This document shows, one piece after another, positions 10,945 to 22,703 of a DNA stretch of 64,000 nt. The translations under genes and the position numbers were made by a program. The notes below the pieces were generated by a model. The model worked only from the letters and a program-made list of their open reading frames with translations. It made no database searches and was not told the origin of the DNA. Source of the stretch: Margaritispora aquatica (Eukaryota; Ascomycota; Leotiomycetes; Helotiales; Discinellaceae); NCBI GenBank assembly GCA_007644065.1, contig VJWN01000012.1, positions 1 to 64,000 on the forward strand. Reading direction: 5' to 3'. The stretch's first letter is position 1, and every line of letters starts with the position of its first letter.

Positions 10945-11823
10945 AGAGTTTAACATGCTTAGCTTTTGGGTTTGGAGTTGGGTCTGAAGGTAGGAGGTTT
11001 GCGAGATCTTTTTGGTGAAGGGATGAAAATGAATTAGAGTATTTGGTCTCTTTTTGCCATTTCAGACCAATGCTGAACAGTCTTCCATATGCTAAGCGAC
11101 ACCATGGATGTATGCCAGAGAATTGGTTAACATGTATCAGGCCAGCTCGTATGTTGTGGAAAACCGCAATATACTGTGGCTGGGAGGTCTCAAAGGCGTT
11201 CATACAAGATTAGCTCATTGTAACACGCAACCTCCCAAAAGGGATGTTAAAGTCGTTGATGGCTTCGATTTGGATATTGAGCGAATTATTATGAACACAT
11301 GCTCACACTAGATGCCGAGAAGCTTTTCTTACAAAACTCGTGTACATTTCTAGCGATATCACACAAGTAAAAACGTGCTGCAATAGAGTGATAAAGTCTT
11401 ATGCGATAACTATATATTTCGTATCAAGTGCTGTTCTTCCTTGACGGGCTCACTCTAGATCTAAATCCAAATCCAAATTGCAAATTCCAATGCTTTACAA
11501 CAACAAGCAACAACAGAGCGCCGTCGCAATGATATCCATCATGTCTACCAATGTGCTTCTATTCCTCATGCAGCTTTTATTGTTTTACATATCCATCTTG
11601 AGACTCCAGTGTGAAAGAAACAAGTGCCTTAACCAAATAACACCCCAAGCGCCATATAAGGGGTATTTTAATCGTGTCCCTGTACCCATTTCCCAAGTTC
11701 GTCCTCAAAGTCCATAAATGACCATCCATAATGAGGTGCCGATTATGTGTATATGTTGTTTGTTACAGTTGTTGTGAATGAAGGATGAGTCGAGGAAAAT
11801 TCATCCAGTTTGCTCAGGCCAAA
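10945..11823. other. Convergent intergenic region
   Basis: The region lies between the 3' ends of the secreted-protein gene and the 7-TM gene. Short open frames here lack coding character. I see no gene, repeat or RNA. Confidence 0.5.
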
Positions 11824-13180
11824 TCAAACAGCCTCGTCCAACAGCGCCACGTCTCCAGCTTCATCAACCTCGTTTCTTTTGCGAATCATTTGCGCAGTCG
11901 AGCCTTGACTGTCAATCGATTGTTGCGGACCATTCCACACCCTACTCAGTCGCGCCGATATCCTTCTCCCACCATCCTGCCTCACCTCCACAACTTTGTC
12001 TCTTCCATTCTCATCGACGTCTGGTTGTGCAACCATGCCCGTACCTCCAACCCCGGCCAATTCATAGCTCTCTTCGCTTTCTGCACTTCTGCCACTTCCA
12101 AAGGTTGTCTTGGTTGGGATGCGTCCTGCATTTGGATCGGTAACATAGCTTACTCCACCAGTGGTGAAACCTTCCACGAAAGATTTCATGCAAGGAATAG
12201 TGGCAGATATGAGGGCGTAGCTAATGAGTATCTCCTGGAATAGATTCGTTGTGACAGAGTTTAATGTGTTTGCTGTAGTGCCGTTTGGCGTAGAAAGACT
12301 GGCTAGATAATTGGTTTGAGTGACAAGATAAAGCGCAGACAGAGGGAGAAGCCTGCTTATATTAGTGAAGACCCTAATGTGCAGTTGCAGTTCTCAAGAG
12401 AGCTTACGGGATTCGAAAGCAAAAGGCAGCAACGACCATCATCTTGGTCTTCAGAGCAATATCAAAACTATAAAGGAAGAAAGGACATAGACCAAACACG
12501 AGCGCTTCGGTTATGATCTCTGTAACCATCACTCCCTTAATCCTCCCAGACAAATATGGGCATGTCCCATCACCCAAGAGATAGTTCGGCGAGCATCCAG
12601 CAGAAAGAGCAATAGTGGAAGCAAATCCCCACAGAATGACCATTACCATGGTACCATCAATAAGCAATAGTTTACGTCGACTTTCGTAACTGAAGAGATG
12701 CCGAAGAACAATTAGGACTGAAATTTTGGTCAAGCACAATGCCGGCATCAACAGGATACGACCCAAGAAAGTAGCCTGCAACCTATTAAGTACGTATCTC
12801 TGTGGATCCAAGAATTGCGACGTACCTTTGCTAACACACTGTGGTCACTGACTTTTACAATGTCGAGAGTCTTCCCCAGGCCATGTTGAAGTGCAATGAA
12901 TATCGAAATCCAATGTCCTAAAGCTATGATCTTAAGAATGGGTCACAGATCAGAAGGTGTCCAAGTGCCTAGGGTCGTATGGAGCAGAGCTTACATGTGC
13001 GAGGCCAAGTAAGGTATCATCATGGCCATGCCGTTTCCACTTCACTATGAAGATCCGAATAGCAAACGTTAGGAGGGCAAAGACTGCGGACAGGATGGCA
13101 ACGATGGCCAACGGAGCTGCGTTGTCGTTGGGAGTTACAGCCACAAAGCGATTGCCACTTGGTGGTGCTGGAACAGCCAT
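11824..13180 (-). CDS. Rhodopsin-like seven-TM integral membrane protein
   Basis: Structure is complement(join(11824..12355, 12408..12775, 12826..12930, 12995..13180)), 396 aa; every junction keeps phase. The acceptor of the last exon could shift by three bases. It belongs by pattern to the large fungal rhodopsin-domain (SAT4/CFEM-receptor-like) integral membrane family. The N-terminus is short and extracellular. TM1 (IVAILSAVFALLTFAIRIFI) is followed by a basic WKRHGHDD loop, typical of the family. Further helices include HWISIFIALQHGLGKTLDIV, the LMPALCLTKISVLIVLRHLF segment, VMVILWGFASTIALSAGCSP and a final ILISYALISATIPCMKSF. The C-terminal tail is long, polar and Glu/Ser-rich. Ligand and partner are unknown. 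Confidence 0.85.
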
Positions 13181-14400
13181 GATTGTTCCTCCTCTTCGTT
13201 GCCCAGTGTCGTTATTCCCCGCAGGCTTGATACTCTCTCTGCTTGGTCATATATCGCTGAGAGGCCGTTGTTGTCATCGTTCAATCGTTTACTGCATTTA
13301 GTTTGTATGCTCAAAAAGTGAACAAAAGAAGAAGACGCAGAAGCACGTTACAATAATGAGACCATTTGGTGGTGCATATTGCTTTGCCAGCTGCCACCAG
13401 TCACCACCCGGTTTCATTTCTTGTGGTGACACTAGTTCTGCAAGCGACACGCAATAATCTTTTCCCAGCACGGATGCTACAAGATGATGGCTGCCGGCAG
13501 CTCGCGCCTCAGGGGAGGACAGCAAAGCATGTCTTCCCGTTCCACGCCCATGTCTCTGGGTACGGAATGTGGCCATGGAGGACCACTGAAAGGGCCAAGA
13601 ATCCTCGGAGGGGGGTATTCATCCAGCGACTTGCAGGCCGGAAAATGCTTGGAAGTCAGTGCTTCTTTCGCGACTTCATTCTGAAAATGGGTTTATCCCC
13701 GGCACTCCCTGAGTTCCGCACCTATAGGATCATGGTGATTCAAGTCCCCGCGATACTTGCGGAGGGATGATCAGATTGTGGTTAGTTGTGGATATTTGTG
13801 GTTTAGCGAGCGAGAAATGTCTCTCATATTGATTGTGCTCAGACCCTCCCCGGCGGCAATCCACTTGTGATGAACCATGCGAGCTTGCGGAGCTGTGGAG
13901 TATGGCGGGAGTAACCTTCAAGTTAGGGCTCTTTTACTGTAATAAATCAGTCACTGTCACTATGTATTGTTCAGAATGCAATAGTATATCTCAGCATAAC
14001 GCAAAAAGCACCATCAAAGACACACCCCCATGGTCAAGACTGTGTGTATCAAAAGCCCCAGAGAGTCCAGATTGTACGGCACGACGCCTGTCAGCCAATC
14101 GAGATACCGTCGTATCACATCCCATGCCACCAAATCTCCAAATTCATGGAGAAAACCGTGCTGATTACTGACAGAGCGGTCATGCCCACCCGTTGGAGAC
14201 ATGAGCGGTTCAGGGCTGGATGATAAGCTTGGAATTGCTTACAGGGGCTCAAAATCCAATTGCTATGCCAGTATTCTTGGTGTTCCCCTTTCAATCCTCT
14301 CTCTGTTTAGTTTCTATCCTCGTTTCCAATCCCTCGGGTTGTGTAACTTGATAACTTTCGTGTTTTGCATTCTGCAGCGGAAGAATACATTATCACAGTC
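13181..14400. other. Divergent intergenic region, about 1.2 kb
   Basis: The region lies between the starts of the 7-TM gene (minus) and the permease gene (plus). Several frames are open for 60-130 codons, but they overlap each other on both strands and lack family motifs. I treat it as promoter and 5' UTR sequence. Confidence 0.5.
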
Positions 14401-16276
14401 ATGACAAGCCAATCATCAAAGGAAGTGGAGAGTGGCATCAGGACGACTCCTATGGTCCATGAAGAAGTTACTGATGCCGTTGAGTTGGAAAAACGAGGGA
14501 ATGAGTACGATGGGAGGGATATGAATCGTATGGGCAAGTTACCTGAGCTTCGAGTGAGTCACGTACATCATGCCATATTCATGAGGGAAGGCTAATTGAT
14601 CAGCGTAACTTTAGATTCTCGTCGATCTTTGGTTATTCGGTCGTTCTCGGTGCCACATGGGAGTTCTCTCTCGTGTAGGTCTCGAATTCTAACATCCGAG
14701 TGTTACGGCTAACGAGTCAATTTTTAGTATCGTCGCTCTTTCTTTACTCAATGGGGGGACTGGTGGGGGTATCTGGATGTTTTTGGTCGTGTGTGTGGGA
14801 ATGTTCCATGTCGTTCTTAGTATGGCTGAGATGGCTTCCATGTAAGTGCTCGCTTTGACTTTTTACTTCGTCACTGACAAGTACAGGGCACCAACAAGTG
14901 GTGGACAATATCATTGGTATGTCACGATCGTGCTCGTGGCATTACGTCACTGACAGTATAGGGTGTCTGAGTTTGCCCCTCCAAAGTACCAGAAATTCCT
15001 CTCTTATATTGTCGGTCAGTAAATTCTTCTCGGTCACATATTCACGCTGACAATTTAGGATGGTTCGCTGTCATTGGATGGCAAGCGGCAATGGCGTCTC
15101 TGGCTTTTGCCTGCGCTCAGCAATTCGAAGGCCTGATTGCTCTCAATGTAGAGTCGTATGTCATCAAAGGGTGGCATGGAACCCTATTCTGCATTGGCAT
15201 CACCATCTTCGCCATTCTTTGGAACACGGTACTCGTTCGAAAATTACCACTACTTGAAGGCGTTATTGTTATCCTTCACGTCTTCGGGTTCTTTGCGTTC
15301 CTTGTCGTTCTTTGGGTGATGGGACCGAGATCAGATACGAAGACAGTGTGGACCGACTTTCAGGATAATGGGAACTGGGGAAGTATTGGTTTATCATGCC
15401 TCGTTGGAATGACTGGACCAGTCATTACTTTGATCGGTGCCGATTCAGCATGCCATCTGTCCGAGGAGCTCAAAGATGCAGCATATGTTCTTCCTCGCTC
15501 TATGGTTGCAACAGCTCTCGTCAACTACGTCATGGGCTTCATAATGACAATCACAGTCATGTCTACTCTAGGTGATATTGACAGCATAATGTCCACCACT
15601 ACTGGCCAGCCATATATCCAAGTTGTACTCAACGCGACTCAGTCTGTTGTTGGTACATCAATCCTCACGGCGACAGTGGCTATCATCCTTCTTTTCGCAG
15701 CTGTGAATCTTGTCACTACTTCATCGAGACAGTTGTTCGCATTCGCTCGTGATCGAGGTCTCCCTTTCTCATCTACCCTCGCTTATGTATTTCTTCCTAC
15801 TCAGTGTTCATGCTAAATGCTAACAGTGTTAGGTACGACCTGGCTGGGACATCCCTCTCAACGCTGTTCTTTGCACTCTCGGTATCAGCACACTGCTTTC
15901 CCTGATCATCATCGGCTCAAGCATTGCTTTCAACATCATCATCTCTATCGGTCAAGTTGGTACAGTGGCCTCCTACATTGTGCCCATTGCCTGCATTCTT
16001 CGCAAGCGACTTGTCAAAGAGCCTCTGCTTCCATCTCGCTTCGATCTTGGTCGAGGTGGTATCTATGTCAATGTTGTGGCATTATGCTTTTTGGTTTTGG
16101 CGTTTGTGTTCCCATTCTTCCCATTGACGACACACCCCACGGCTGCAACTATGAACTGGAATGTCTTGATTACGGGATTTACGATCGCTGTGGCGTTGGT
16201 CTATTATGTGCTCAGAGCAAGACATACATATGAGGGGCCTGTCGAGTATGTAAAGCAGCTGAATTATCAAGAGTAG
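14401..16276 (+). CDS. APC-superfamily amino acid, choline or GABA permease
   Basis: Seven exons: join(14401..14553, 14604..14674, 14728..14841, 14887..14916, 14962..15014, 15059..15786, 15833..16276), 530 aa. One exon is only 30 nt. The product is a plasma-membrane secondary transporter with about 12 TM helices. The start of the TM core is family-typical: FSSIFGYSVVLGATWE, then NGGTGGGIWMF, MASMAPTSGGQYHWVSEFAP and the IGWQAAMASLAF helix. Later come LIGADSACHLSEELKDAAYV and a C-terminal MNWNVLITG segment, both common to fungal choline (Hnm1-like) and GABA (Uga4-like) permeases. The substrate cannot be settled from sequence alone. The soluble N-terminus (about 55 aa) is acidic. There is no disruption. 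Confidence 0.88.
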
Positions 16277-16433
16277 GATGGAGGATATATCAGTCTGTTT
16301 AATAATTGCTTCGGTGTAGGTGTTCACATTGTGAGCTTGAAGTTAGTCGTGACAATTAAGTTTGAACTATAGAATACATAATAATCAAGCTTTGTCCTGC
16401 TTCAATGAATAACTAGCTGTTAAGGTCAACATA

Positions 16434-17474
16434 TCAGATACCTTCGTTACTCTTCCATGCACCTTTCCACAACCACTCTCCAACCTCTCCCAAGATCTTA
16501 TCTGCTACGTCTCCCTCTTTCCCAGTCTCATGGGTGAAACCATGAGTTGCACCTTTCACAAAAATCCACTTCAATCTCCCATCCTCATTCTCAAATCCAT
16601 CCTTCTCACTGTCTCCCAATCCCACTATACTCCCAACTTCAACCAACTCTGTCCCCGCCAATCTACCCATCATTGCTCCCGCTTCACAGCACAATATATC
16701 TAGCTCCGCGCCCACGGTGCAAATCCATTCCGGGAAATCCTCTCGTCTCGCAAATGAAGGACTCAAGCTTGGATCTCTCAAATCATGTCCAATGGGCACA
16801 AAAGCCCACTTTGCCAATGGAACAACCCACATGAGAGGGTCAGACTCTCCTTTCTTTGTGTACGGTCTAGTAGGAGCACGATCAGCGGCCGATATTGTGA
16901 AATCTGTCACTGGGTAGAATGGAACTACGGCATGAATCTTTCCCTTCAACTTTGGGTCTTGAGATGCAGATAAAGCCAGGTGCCCCCCTGCTGAGTAACC
17001 ACCGATCGCTACTCGTGAGCGATCAAAGATGAGGGTCTCATCAGCGAGAATGGCGAGGATGGTTGAGACGATTTGCTGTGTCGGAATGGGGTAGCGGGAG
17101 CCTGGCGATTTGGGATAGTTGAGTGAAATCACGAGGGCGTTCCATTTCGACCTAATCTTGGCATTCACCTTGTCGTCCATACAGGGGTGGGCGAAGATAA
17201 AGCCGCCGCCATGGAGCGAGAGGAAGAGTGGTGGTGCTGGAGAATCAATTGTCTTGGATGGAGTGAAGATCCTGCTTGAGAGGTGCGGGGTACACGGATA
17301 TGCTTTGATGTAGGGGCGATCGGATGGAGGAAGAGGGAACAGTGTTCGTCTGAGAAAGAAGGCAGCTCTCGTGATGAATTGAAGGTTGAAGCAGAAGACA
17401 GAGTAGAGGGCGCGGGTGTGGATGGGGAGAGCAGTCTGGATGTCTCGAGGTTGCGGGGTAGTGAGTGTGGCCAT
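16434..17474 (-). CDS. Alpha/beta hydrolase, HSL-type esterase
   Basis: Single exon, 346 aa from the ATG at 17474. The oxyanion motif HGGGF lies near residue 90. The nucleophile elbow GYSAGGH near 158 supplies Ser. The catalytic Asp is probably in GAELDILCCEA (about 256) and His in GATHGFTHE (about 308). These define the hormone-sensitive-lipase-like esterase group (cytosolic carboxylesterase or lipase fold). A hydrophobic, arginine-rich N-terminal stretch (FCFNLQFITRAAFFLRRTLF) may anchor it to a membrane. It lies beside a cytochrome P450 on the same strand, separated by 375 nt. A shared substrate pathway is possible but not shown. The substrate is unknown. Confidence 0.88.
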   Translation of the reverse strand: MATLTTPQPRDIQTALPIHTRALYSVFCFNLQFITRAAFFLRRTLFPLPPSDRPYIKAYPCTPHLSSRIFTPSKTIDSPAPPLFLSLHGGGFIFAHPCMDDKVNAKIRSKWNALVISLNYPKSPGSRYPIPTQQIVSTILAILADETLIFDRSRVAIGGYSAGGHLALSASQDPKLKGKIHAVVPFYPVTDFTISAADRAPTRPYTKKGESDPLMWVVPLAKWAFVPIGHDLRDPSLSPSFARREDFPEWICTVGAELDILCCEAGAMMGRLAGTELVEVGSIVGLGDSEKDGFENEDGRLKWIFVKGATHGFTHETGKEGDVADKILGEVGEWLWKGAWKSNEGI

Positions 17475-17849
17475 TGTTCTAAGGCGACGAGAGAGCTCTG
17501 TCAATTGCCTTGCGAGGAATTGAACGAGAGAGACGTACGAGATAAATATAAGAGAGAGCTCAATTATGAGCTTATGAATTCAGACGCGTAACATTGGTAT
17601 TGGTATTGGTATTGGTATTAGGATCCGTTCTCATGATTGACTTGACCTGACTTGACTTGACATCGTGGCGCATCAGACGGCCAAAAGTCGCCGTATCAAC
17701 AAACTAGGCAACAACACTTTCCTTTGTGAGGGCTGCAATAATTCCAAGGATTTGAATTGACTGGTCAGACATTTAGATATTTAGACATATGGAGGTCAAA
17801 TATTACTGAATACATCTCTAATACAGCTTGATGATCCAAAGGTAACAGC
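17475..17849. other. Intergenic region with ATTGGT microsatellite
   Basis: This separates the esterase start from the end of the P450 gene. It contains a hexanucleotide array, (attggt)4, at about 17592-17617, and a short cttgacttgac repetition near 17640-17660. CCAAT-like sequence (ATTGG) repeated this close to the esterase start could act as promoter elements; this is an inference. Confidence 0.5.
17592..17617. repeat. (ATTGGT)n microsatellite
   Basis: About four copies of attggt lie some 120 nt upstream of the esterase start codon. Read from the esterase strand each unit contains ACCAAT, a CCAAT box. Confidence 0.8.
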
Positions 17850-19425
17850 TTAAGGCACACTTCTTAGTCCCAACACTAATTTCTCCCCAATAGGACCAGC
17901 CAGAAATGCATCCTCCTGCTCAATGCCTTCGTCATCAATAATGCATGTCTCAAAAGAGGTATAGATAGATGCAACAATAACTTTCAACACTGCGATTATG
18001 TTTAGCGGTCTTCTCCGATCTCTGTCCGTAAGAAAACATACTGTAAATAGCGAAATGATTCCCAATACACATCCTCGCACCACTTCCAAAGGGCCAAAAC
18101 CACCTATTCATCTCCTTTAATTTTTGTTCTGCTGCCTCATCACCGGGCTTCACTCGCCATCGCTCGGGTCTGAACTCTCTAGGGCTATCAAAGACAAACG
18201 GGTTTTGATGCAAGACATGCGATGAAGTGCCAATAGTTGTCCCTCCTGGGATGAAGAAACCATGAAGTGTTGTTCCTTCTGGAGGTACAATTCGAGGGAG
18301 AGGGGCGGGAGACGGTGGGTATAACCGCAACGTCTCTTTGAGTATGGAATCCAAAAGAGGTAGCGCATCGAGGAGTTTTGCAGTTGGAAGATGCTGGTTG
18401 TCGTCCGCACTGTCAAGGCGGAGTGCTGGGTGCAGGCTCCTCAACTCGGCCCTTAGAGATACCTGAAGTAAGGCGTTGTGTGGGAGGGAGAGTTCATGCT
18501 GGAGGTAAGTGAGTGTGATTCTAGCTGTTTCTACTCCAGCAATGAGATGGTCTAGAATTTCGGAAGCGACAATCCTTTCCTCACTAGCTTTACCCTCATC
18601 CAGAAGCTCTGCACTTTTCTGTGCGTTGATATCGAGATGGCTTTGGAGCTGTGCTCTCACAGTGCTATCCGAACCAGCTCCAGAATCCCGGCTCTTTCTG
18701 ACGAGCTTCATTACCATGGATTCTACTTCCTTCGTCGCAGTTTCATGCCCAGGTAGTTCTCTGCTTTTCGTTATCCATAGTTTCAAAAACTTCTTTGCAG
18801 CAGGGAAGTCTCGAGTAAAGCCTGTACAGCTATCTACTCCGAGCAAGAATGCAGATGTAAAATCTGCGCCAGCGGCTAAGTTCAATGTGTATGCATCTAG
18901 CTTGCCCCAGCTCTCCTTCTCGGCTCGAGAAACCAAGATGCTCCTCAACCTAGGACCGAGATGAGTGCATACAAGATTGCTCGCAAGCTCCTGTACCTGA
19001 GTAGAAGATTGAATTGAGGATTTTGTGTAAATAGAACTGAGCATCCTTTTCCTCACAGCATGGTCTTTGTTTCCCAATGTCGATACCATATTGCGAGTAC
19101 CTTCATAGTTGGTAAATTGAGAATAAAACTCATCCTTCTCGAATCCCCCTGTGTACACCGCCCTTAATCCTTCCACACTTGCTACTGATATCTCGCGTGG
19201 CGAGAGGCGGATGATCGGGACAGCAGGAAAGGCTGGAGGGTAATGTAAGGTGAGGATTGCGCGGATTCCGGTCTTGCCATCACGACGAAGCTTGTGTAAC
19301 CAGAAAGACGACAAGCTCGATGTGAAATGAGCCACGGGAATATGGTTTTGGGACAGACGAGAGAAGAGGGTGTACAGCAAATAGATTGCTATACTAGACA
19401 CAACTAAAATAATCAGAGTTGACAT
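17850..19425 (-). CDS. Cytochrome P450 monooxygenase
   Basis: Two exons: complement(join(17850..17989, 18042..19425)), 507 aa. The 52-nt intron starts GTATGT and lies 11 residues after the haem motif. It is an ER-membrane haem-thiolate oxygenase with an N-terminal anchor (LIILVVSSIAIYLLYTLF). The I-helix oxygen-activation motif is AGVET near residue 297. The K-helix ExxR is ETLR near 362. The PERW-type motif is FRPERW. The haem loop is FGSGARMCIG with the ligand Cys near 453. All invariant residues are present, so the protein should be active. The reductase partner and the substrate are not given by the sequence. Its neighbour is an esterase on the same strand. Confidence 0.93.
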
Positions 19426-20067
19426 AATTCTTTAGCCTCGGTGTCTAAACAATTGTAGTTGAGGCGTTGGCGATGTCCGATAGCAAATAGAAGTGAGACC
19501 AAGGTAAAACGTTTCGAGATAAACAGATATTCTACAGCGTGGCGGTTGAAAGTAAGGTGTTACCGTTGTTCTTTGCCTGGGCTTGATCAGGTGGGCTACT
19601 GACCAGCCTTAGTCACGTGTATTGCTACTACAGATTTTATAAATTAAATAAAGATTAGTTTGGAAGTATAAATTAGGGTTTAAGATTCAGGTGGGTTTAT
19701 CTAACTAGCTATCCTATTTAGCTATTTCTAACTAACTCTACTAATATAAGTACTTGACTGAAAACAAAATGACATATAAAGTCCAAAGTAACTTAAGCAT
19801 ACTGCTAACAGTCGTGTAAATATAGGGATGTATCCATAACTGCCTGCCTGAAGGAAAGGGATGGTCAATTCGGGGATATCGAAAGTCAGTTGAGATATGT
19901 TTTTAATTTAGAGCTAGAACAAGGGCAAGGTAAAGGAATGACAAGAATCCTAAAGGCTAGCAGCTAATGCGAAGGACTTTCTAAAGTAACTAAGACATAA
20001 ATTCTGAGAGTTTTAGGTTAGCTACAGTTGATATATCTTCGTGCCATCCGACGAATCTGTCTGCTAT
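19426..20067. other. Intergenic region, AT-rich
   Basis: No gene. The stretch 19630-19760 is AT-rich with tandem-like variants of ctaactagctatcctatttagc and may be an old repeat fragment. The left part is the likely P450 promoter. Confidence 0.4.
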
Positions 20068-21642
20068 TCATTTAGACGGCTCTTTATTGTCAATCCCCAT
20101 ACGATTCGCCACCGAATCACCCGATAATTCAAAATGTTCGTCTGACTCGTTCGTACCAATTTCGGTGACAACATGCTCTTCGTCTAGTTCATGAATCTCT
20201 TGATCGCCAGATAATTCCTTCCGTAGGGCTTCTTGAGCGCTCAACTCTGGCTTGCCGACTGAGAAATCCTTTTCGGATAGCCTTTTGCTATTCCTGCGCC
20301 TGAAAAAGAAAAAAGCGGACACAAATATTGCAATGACTAAAACTACGCAGGCAACAATTATGCCGGCCTTGGTTCCTCCAGAAATGCCTGGATCTGGACT
20401 CCTAGAGGTGCTAACCCCAGTTGGATTTATTAGAGTGGAGCTAGACCTAGATGTACTGGAAGCCGGTGTTGGGTGCTTCCCTTGGCATTTATAATCCGCC
20501 GGCAGAACAGATTTGTTTTGTATGCGTCAAAAGCAGAACAATCGAAGCTAGAGTTGGCAGAATTGAGGCTAAAGCTATTACTTACAGATACAAGTGCAGG
20601 CATATTGACACTGTAAGGATATTAGCTTTTGGTTTCACCGGTTTTGAGGAAAGTATCAAATCCTACATAGAGAAATTCCCACCTAAATCAAGGCTTCTAG
20701 CTCTACTGAGTTTCTCGAATTTTATTGAAGTCAAGTTAGAATTATTCGCAATATTGAGAGCGTCGACTGACAAAAGACCTTGGAAGGACGTTACTATAAG
20801 ATTGGCGTTGTCGTAGATGGATAGGTTTTGAGCGATAGCAGATAATTTATCCACGGTGATATTTTTAATGTAAGAGCCTTGAATAAACATCTGTCCTGAG
20901 AGAAGGGTTAGGGAAGGTAAATAAACAGACGAAACGTTTTTTGAGATAATTGAACCGGCCGAAGTCAGTTGAGAAAGGTTCAGAGCTAGTAAATTTCCAT
21001 TTGAAGTTATACTTATCCCTATTTTCGCAGTCTCGATTGGCAGATTGACGATTTTTAATCGATTATTATTAGTGATTTGGACGTTCTCAGCATTCTTTAA
21101 ATTAATACCATCCAGTGTTGATAAGAATGTATTGTTGATTAATACATTGGTGACTGACGAAAGACCGGCGACAAAATTGAATTTCGAAACTGCTGGAAAT
21201 GCAATTAGACTGAGTGTATCCACAGCCGTGAGCGATGGGAAGTCCAATGTACTCAGGAGAGTGACATTTTTTATAGTAAAGCTCCCGTCAATACGCCGTA
21301 AGCTCTTGCTAGCCAGGGAAGCGAGAGATCCAAGATTCGCAACGGTGAGATTCCCAAGGATTTCTTGGATGCCATGTAAGTCGAGAGCGCCAGAGGTCCC
21401 AGGTGCTAGCTCTATACTACCAGAGAATACTGTGCAGCTAGCGATTGATGTCGCATCAGCTTGGCTTTTGATAGTTTGAGTAACGTTGCTTGTACCACAG
21501 TTTGTTGAAGCTGCTTGGATTTAGCTGAGGTATGTGATCTATAAACTTTGGGCACACTGGATTGACTCTGAACCAAGATAACGAGGCAGGTTGGTACTAT
21601 TATAACCCAATACATCCAGGCGAATAGCTTCGAAACATTCAT
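20068..21642 (-). CDS. Ecm33-like cell-surface protein with TM anchor, one apparent frameshift
   Basis: Exons: 21558..21642 (signal peptide MNVSKLFAWMYWVIIVPTCL onward), 20667..21510 and 20068..20610, minus strand; the first two junctions keep phase. The ectodomain carries receptor-L-like parallel beta-helix repeats, as in Ecm33/Sps2 proteins of the fungal cell wall (for example STNCGTSNVTQTI, FPSLTAVDTLSLIAFPAVSK, FVAGLSSVTNVLINNTFLST). Near 20509-20513 the frame changes: AFDAYKTN is followed one frame over by VLPADYKCQGK, the expected family continuation, as if one base were missing. After that come a Ser/Thr stalk, a TM helix (AGIIVACVVLVIAIFVSAFF), RRR and an acidic cytosolic tail with PELSAQ and HELDEE. 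It is therefore TM-anchored rather than GPI-anchored. Confidence 0.75.
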
Positions 21643-22703
21643 TATAAAGCTCAAGGCGCCCGTAAATGTCGAAGCACGTTTGAGATCAATTGAGAAAGGA
21701 AAGGTGTTGAGAGAAGTGTTCTCTAGATTTTGAAGTTTGTTTGCACCCAGGGAATTGAAATAAATATTCTTCAAGTTTGTGTACTTCACGCGTTGTTTCA
21801 AGGTCGCAACATGTTTCAATCTTGGATAGGATGCTGTTGATACTGAAGCGAAAAGTATTCCTAGCAGATATACATTCAAGTCAGGCAACTGACTCCAAAT
21901 ATTCCTACGCGCTAGTAATCCTTTTTTCCTTTGTAGAATTGCTTGATGTTGGTTTAATCGGCATTGCGCCCCCATTATGTCTTGAACCAAAATATCGTAC
22001 GTTGGGTAGCCTATCAACATATAGAAAACAGACCAGATTCAAGTTGAGAAAGCATAGCACAAGTTTAGCACCAGTAGAATATTGTGGCGTGTCGAGGTTG
22101 AGACAAAGCTTCATGTTTGATTGGTTGGATTTCCAACAGCCACATTGAAATCCTTCAAATAGGGGGGATTGATAAGTAGGTGGGCTTTCACGATTGATCG
22201 CATGCTTATGAATATGCTCGCTAGGTGATATGCGGTAGTTGACTTCTCGGTCATTAGCTCTACTACTTTACCTTGGCACTGAGATGCTCTCTCAATTCGT
22301 TACTCTAGATATGACTGTGGTGCCCTGTAAGACCGGCATCTCATCGCATAGAAGCCTTCTCAAGTTTGTGCAAGCACGCACACCAAACTTCTCCGACATC
22401 AAGCAACCAACACTAGTTGACAATTACCTCTGAAATGTACGTTCATTCAATGGATCAAGAATTAGTAGATGACCTATCAAAGACATCATACTTATGAGAA
22501 CAAAAGTTACAAGCCCAATTGAGACACCCTTGCCTTATAACATTAGAAGTTAGAACAAGAGCTTGAGCTGACAGGACGCGTGTCGAGTCAACCTGCATCT
22601 CTTAAAGTCACGACTCAAATCCATCAACGTCCTCTCCTCTCACTCTCACTTACAAGTTGTGACACGCATTAACTATCTTGGTCTTTTCGACTTCCCCTGA
22701 GTC
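21643..22703. other. Intergenic region with open extension upstream of the Ecm33-like gene
   Basis: On the minus strand the frame of the Ecm33-like first exon stays open back to about 22020. The extension contains leucine-rich stretches such as LKNIYFNSLGANKLQNLENT. This could be untranslated leader or a relic of another repeat protein. No plus-strand gene was found before 22704, where the MFS gene begins. Confidence 0.4.

Noticed and set aside
13298..14202. Cluster of overlapping 60-134 codon frames on both strands
   Set aside because: They conflict with one another and lack coding signature; the position fits a divergent promoter region.
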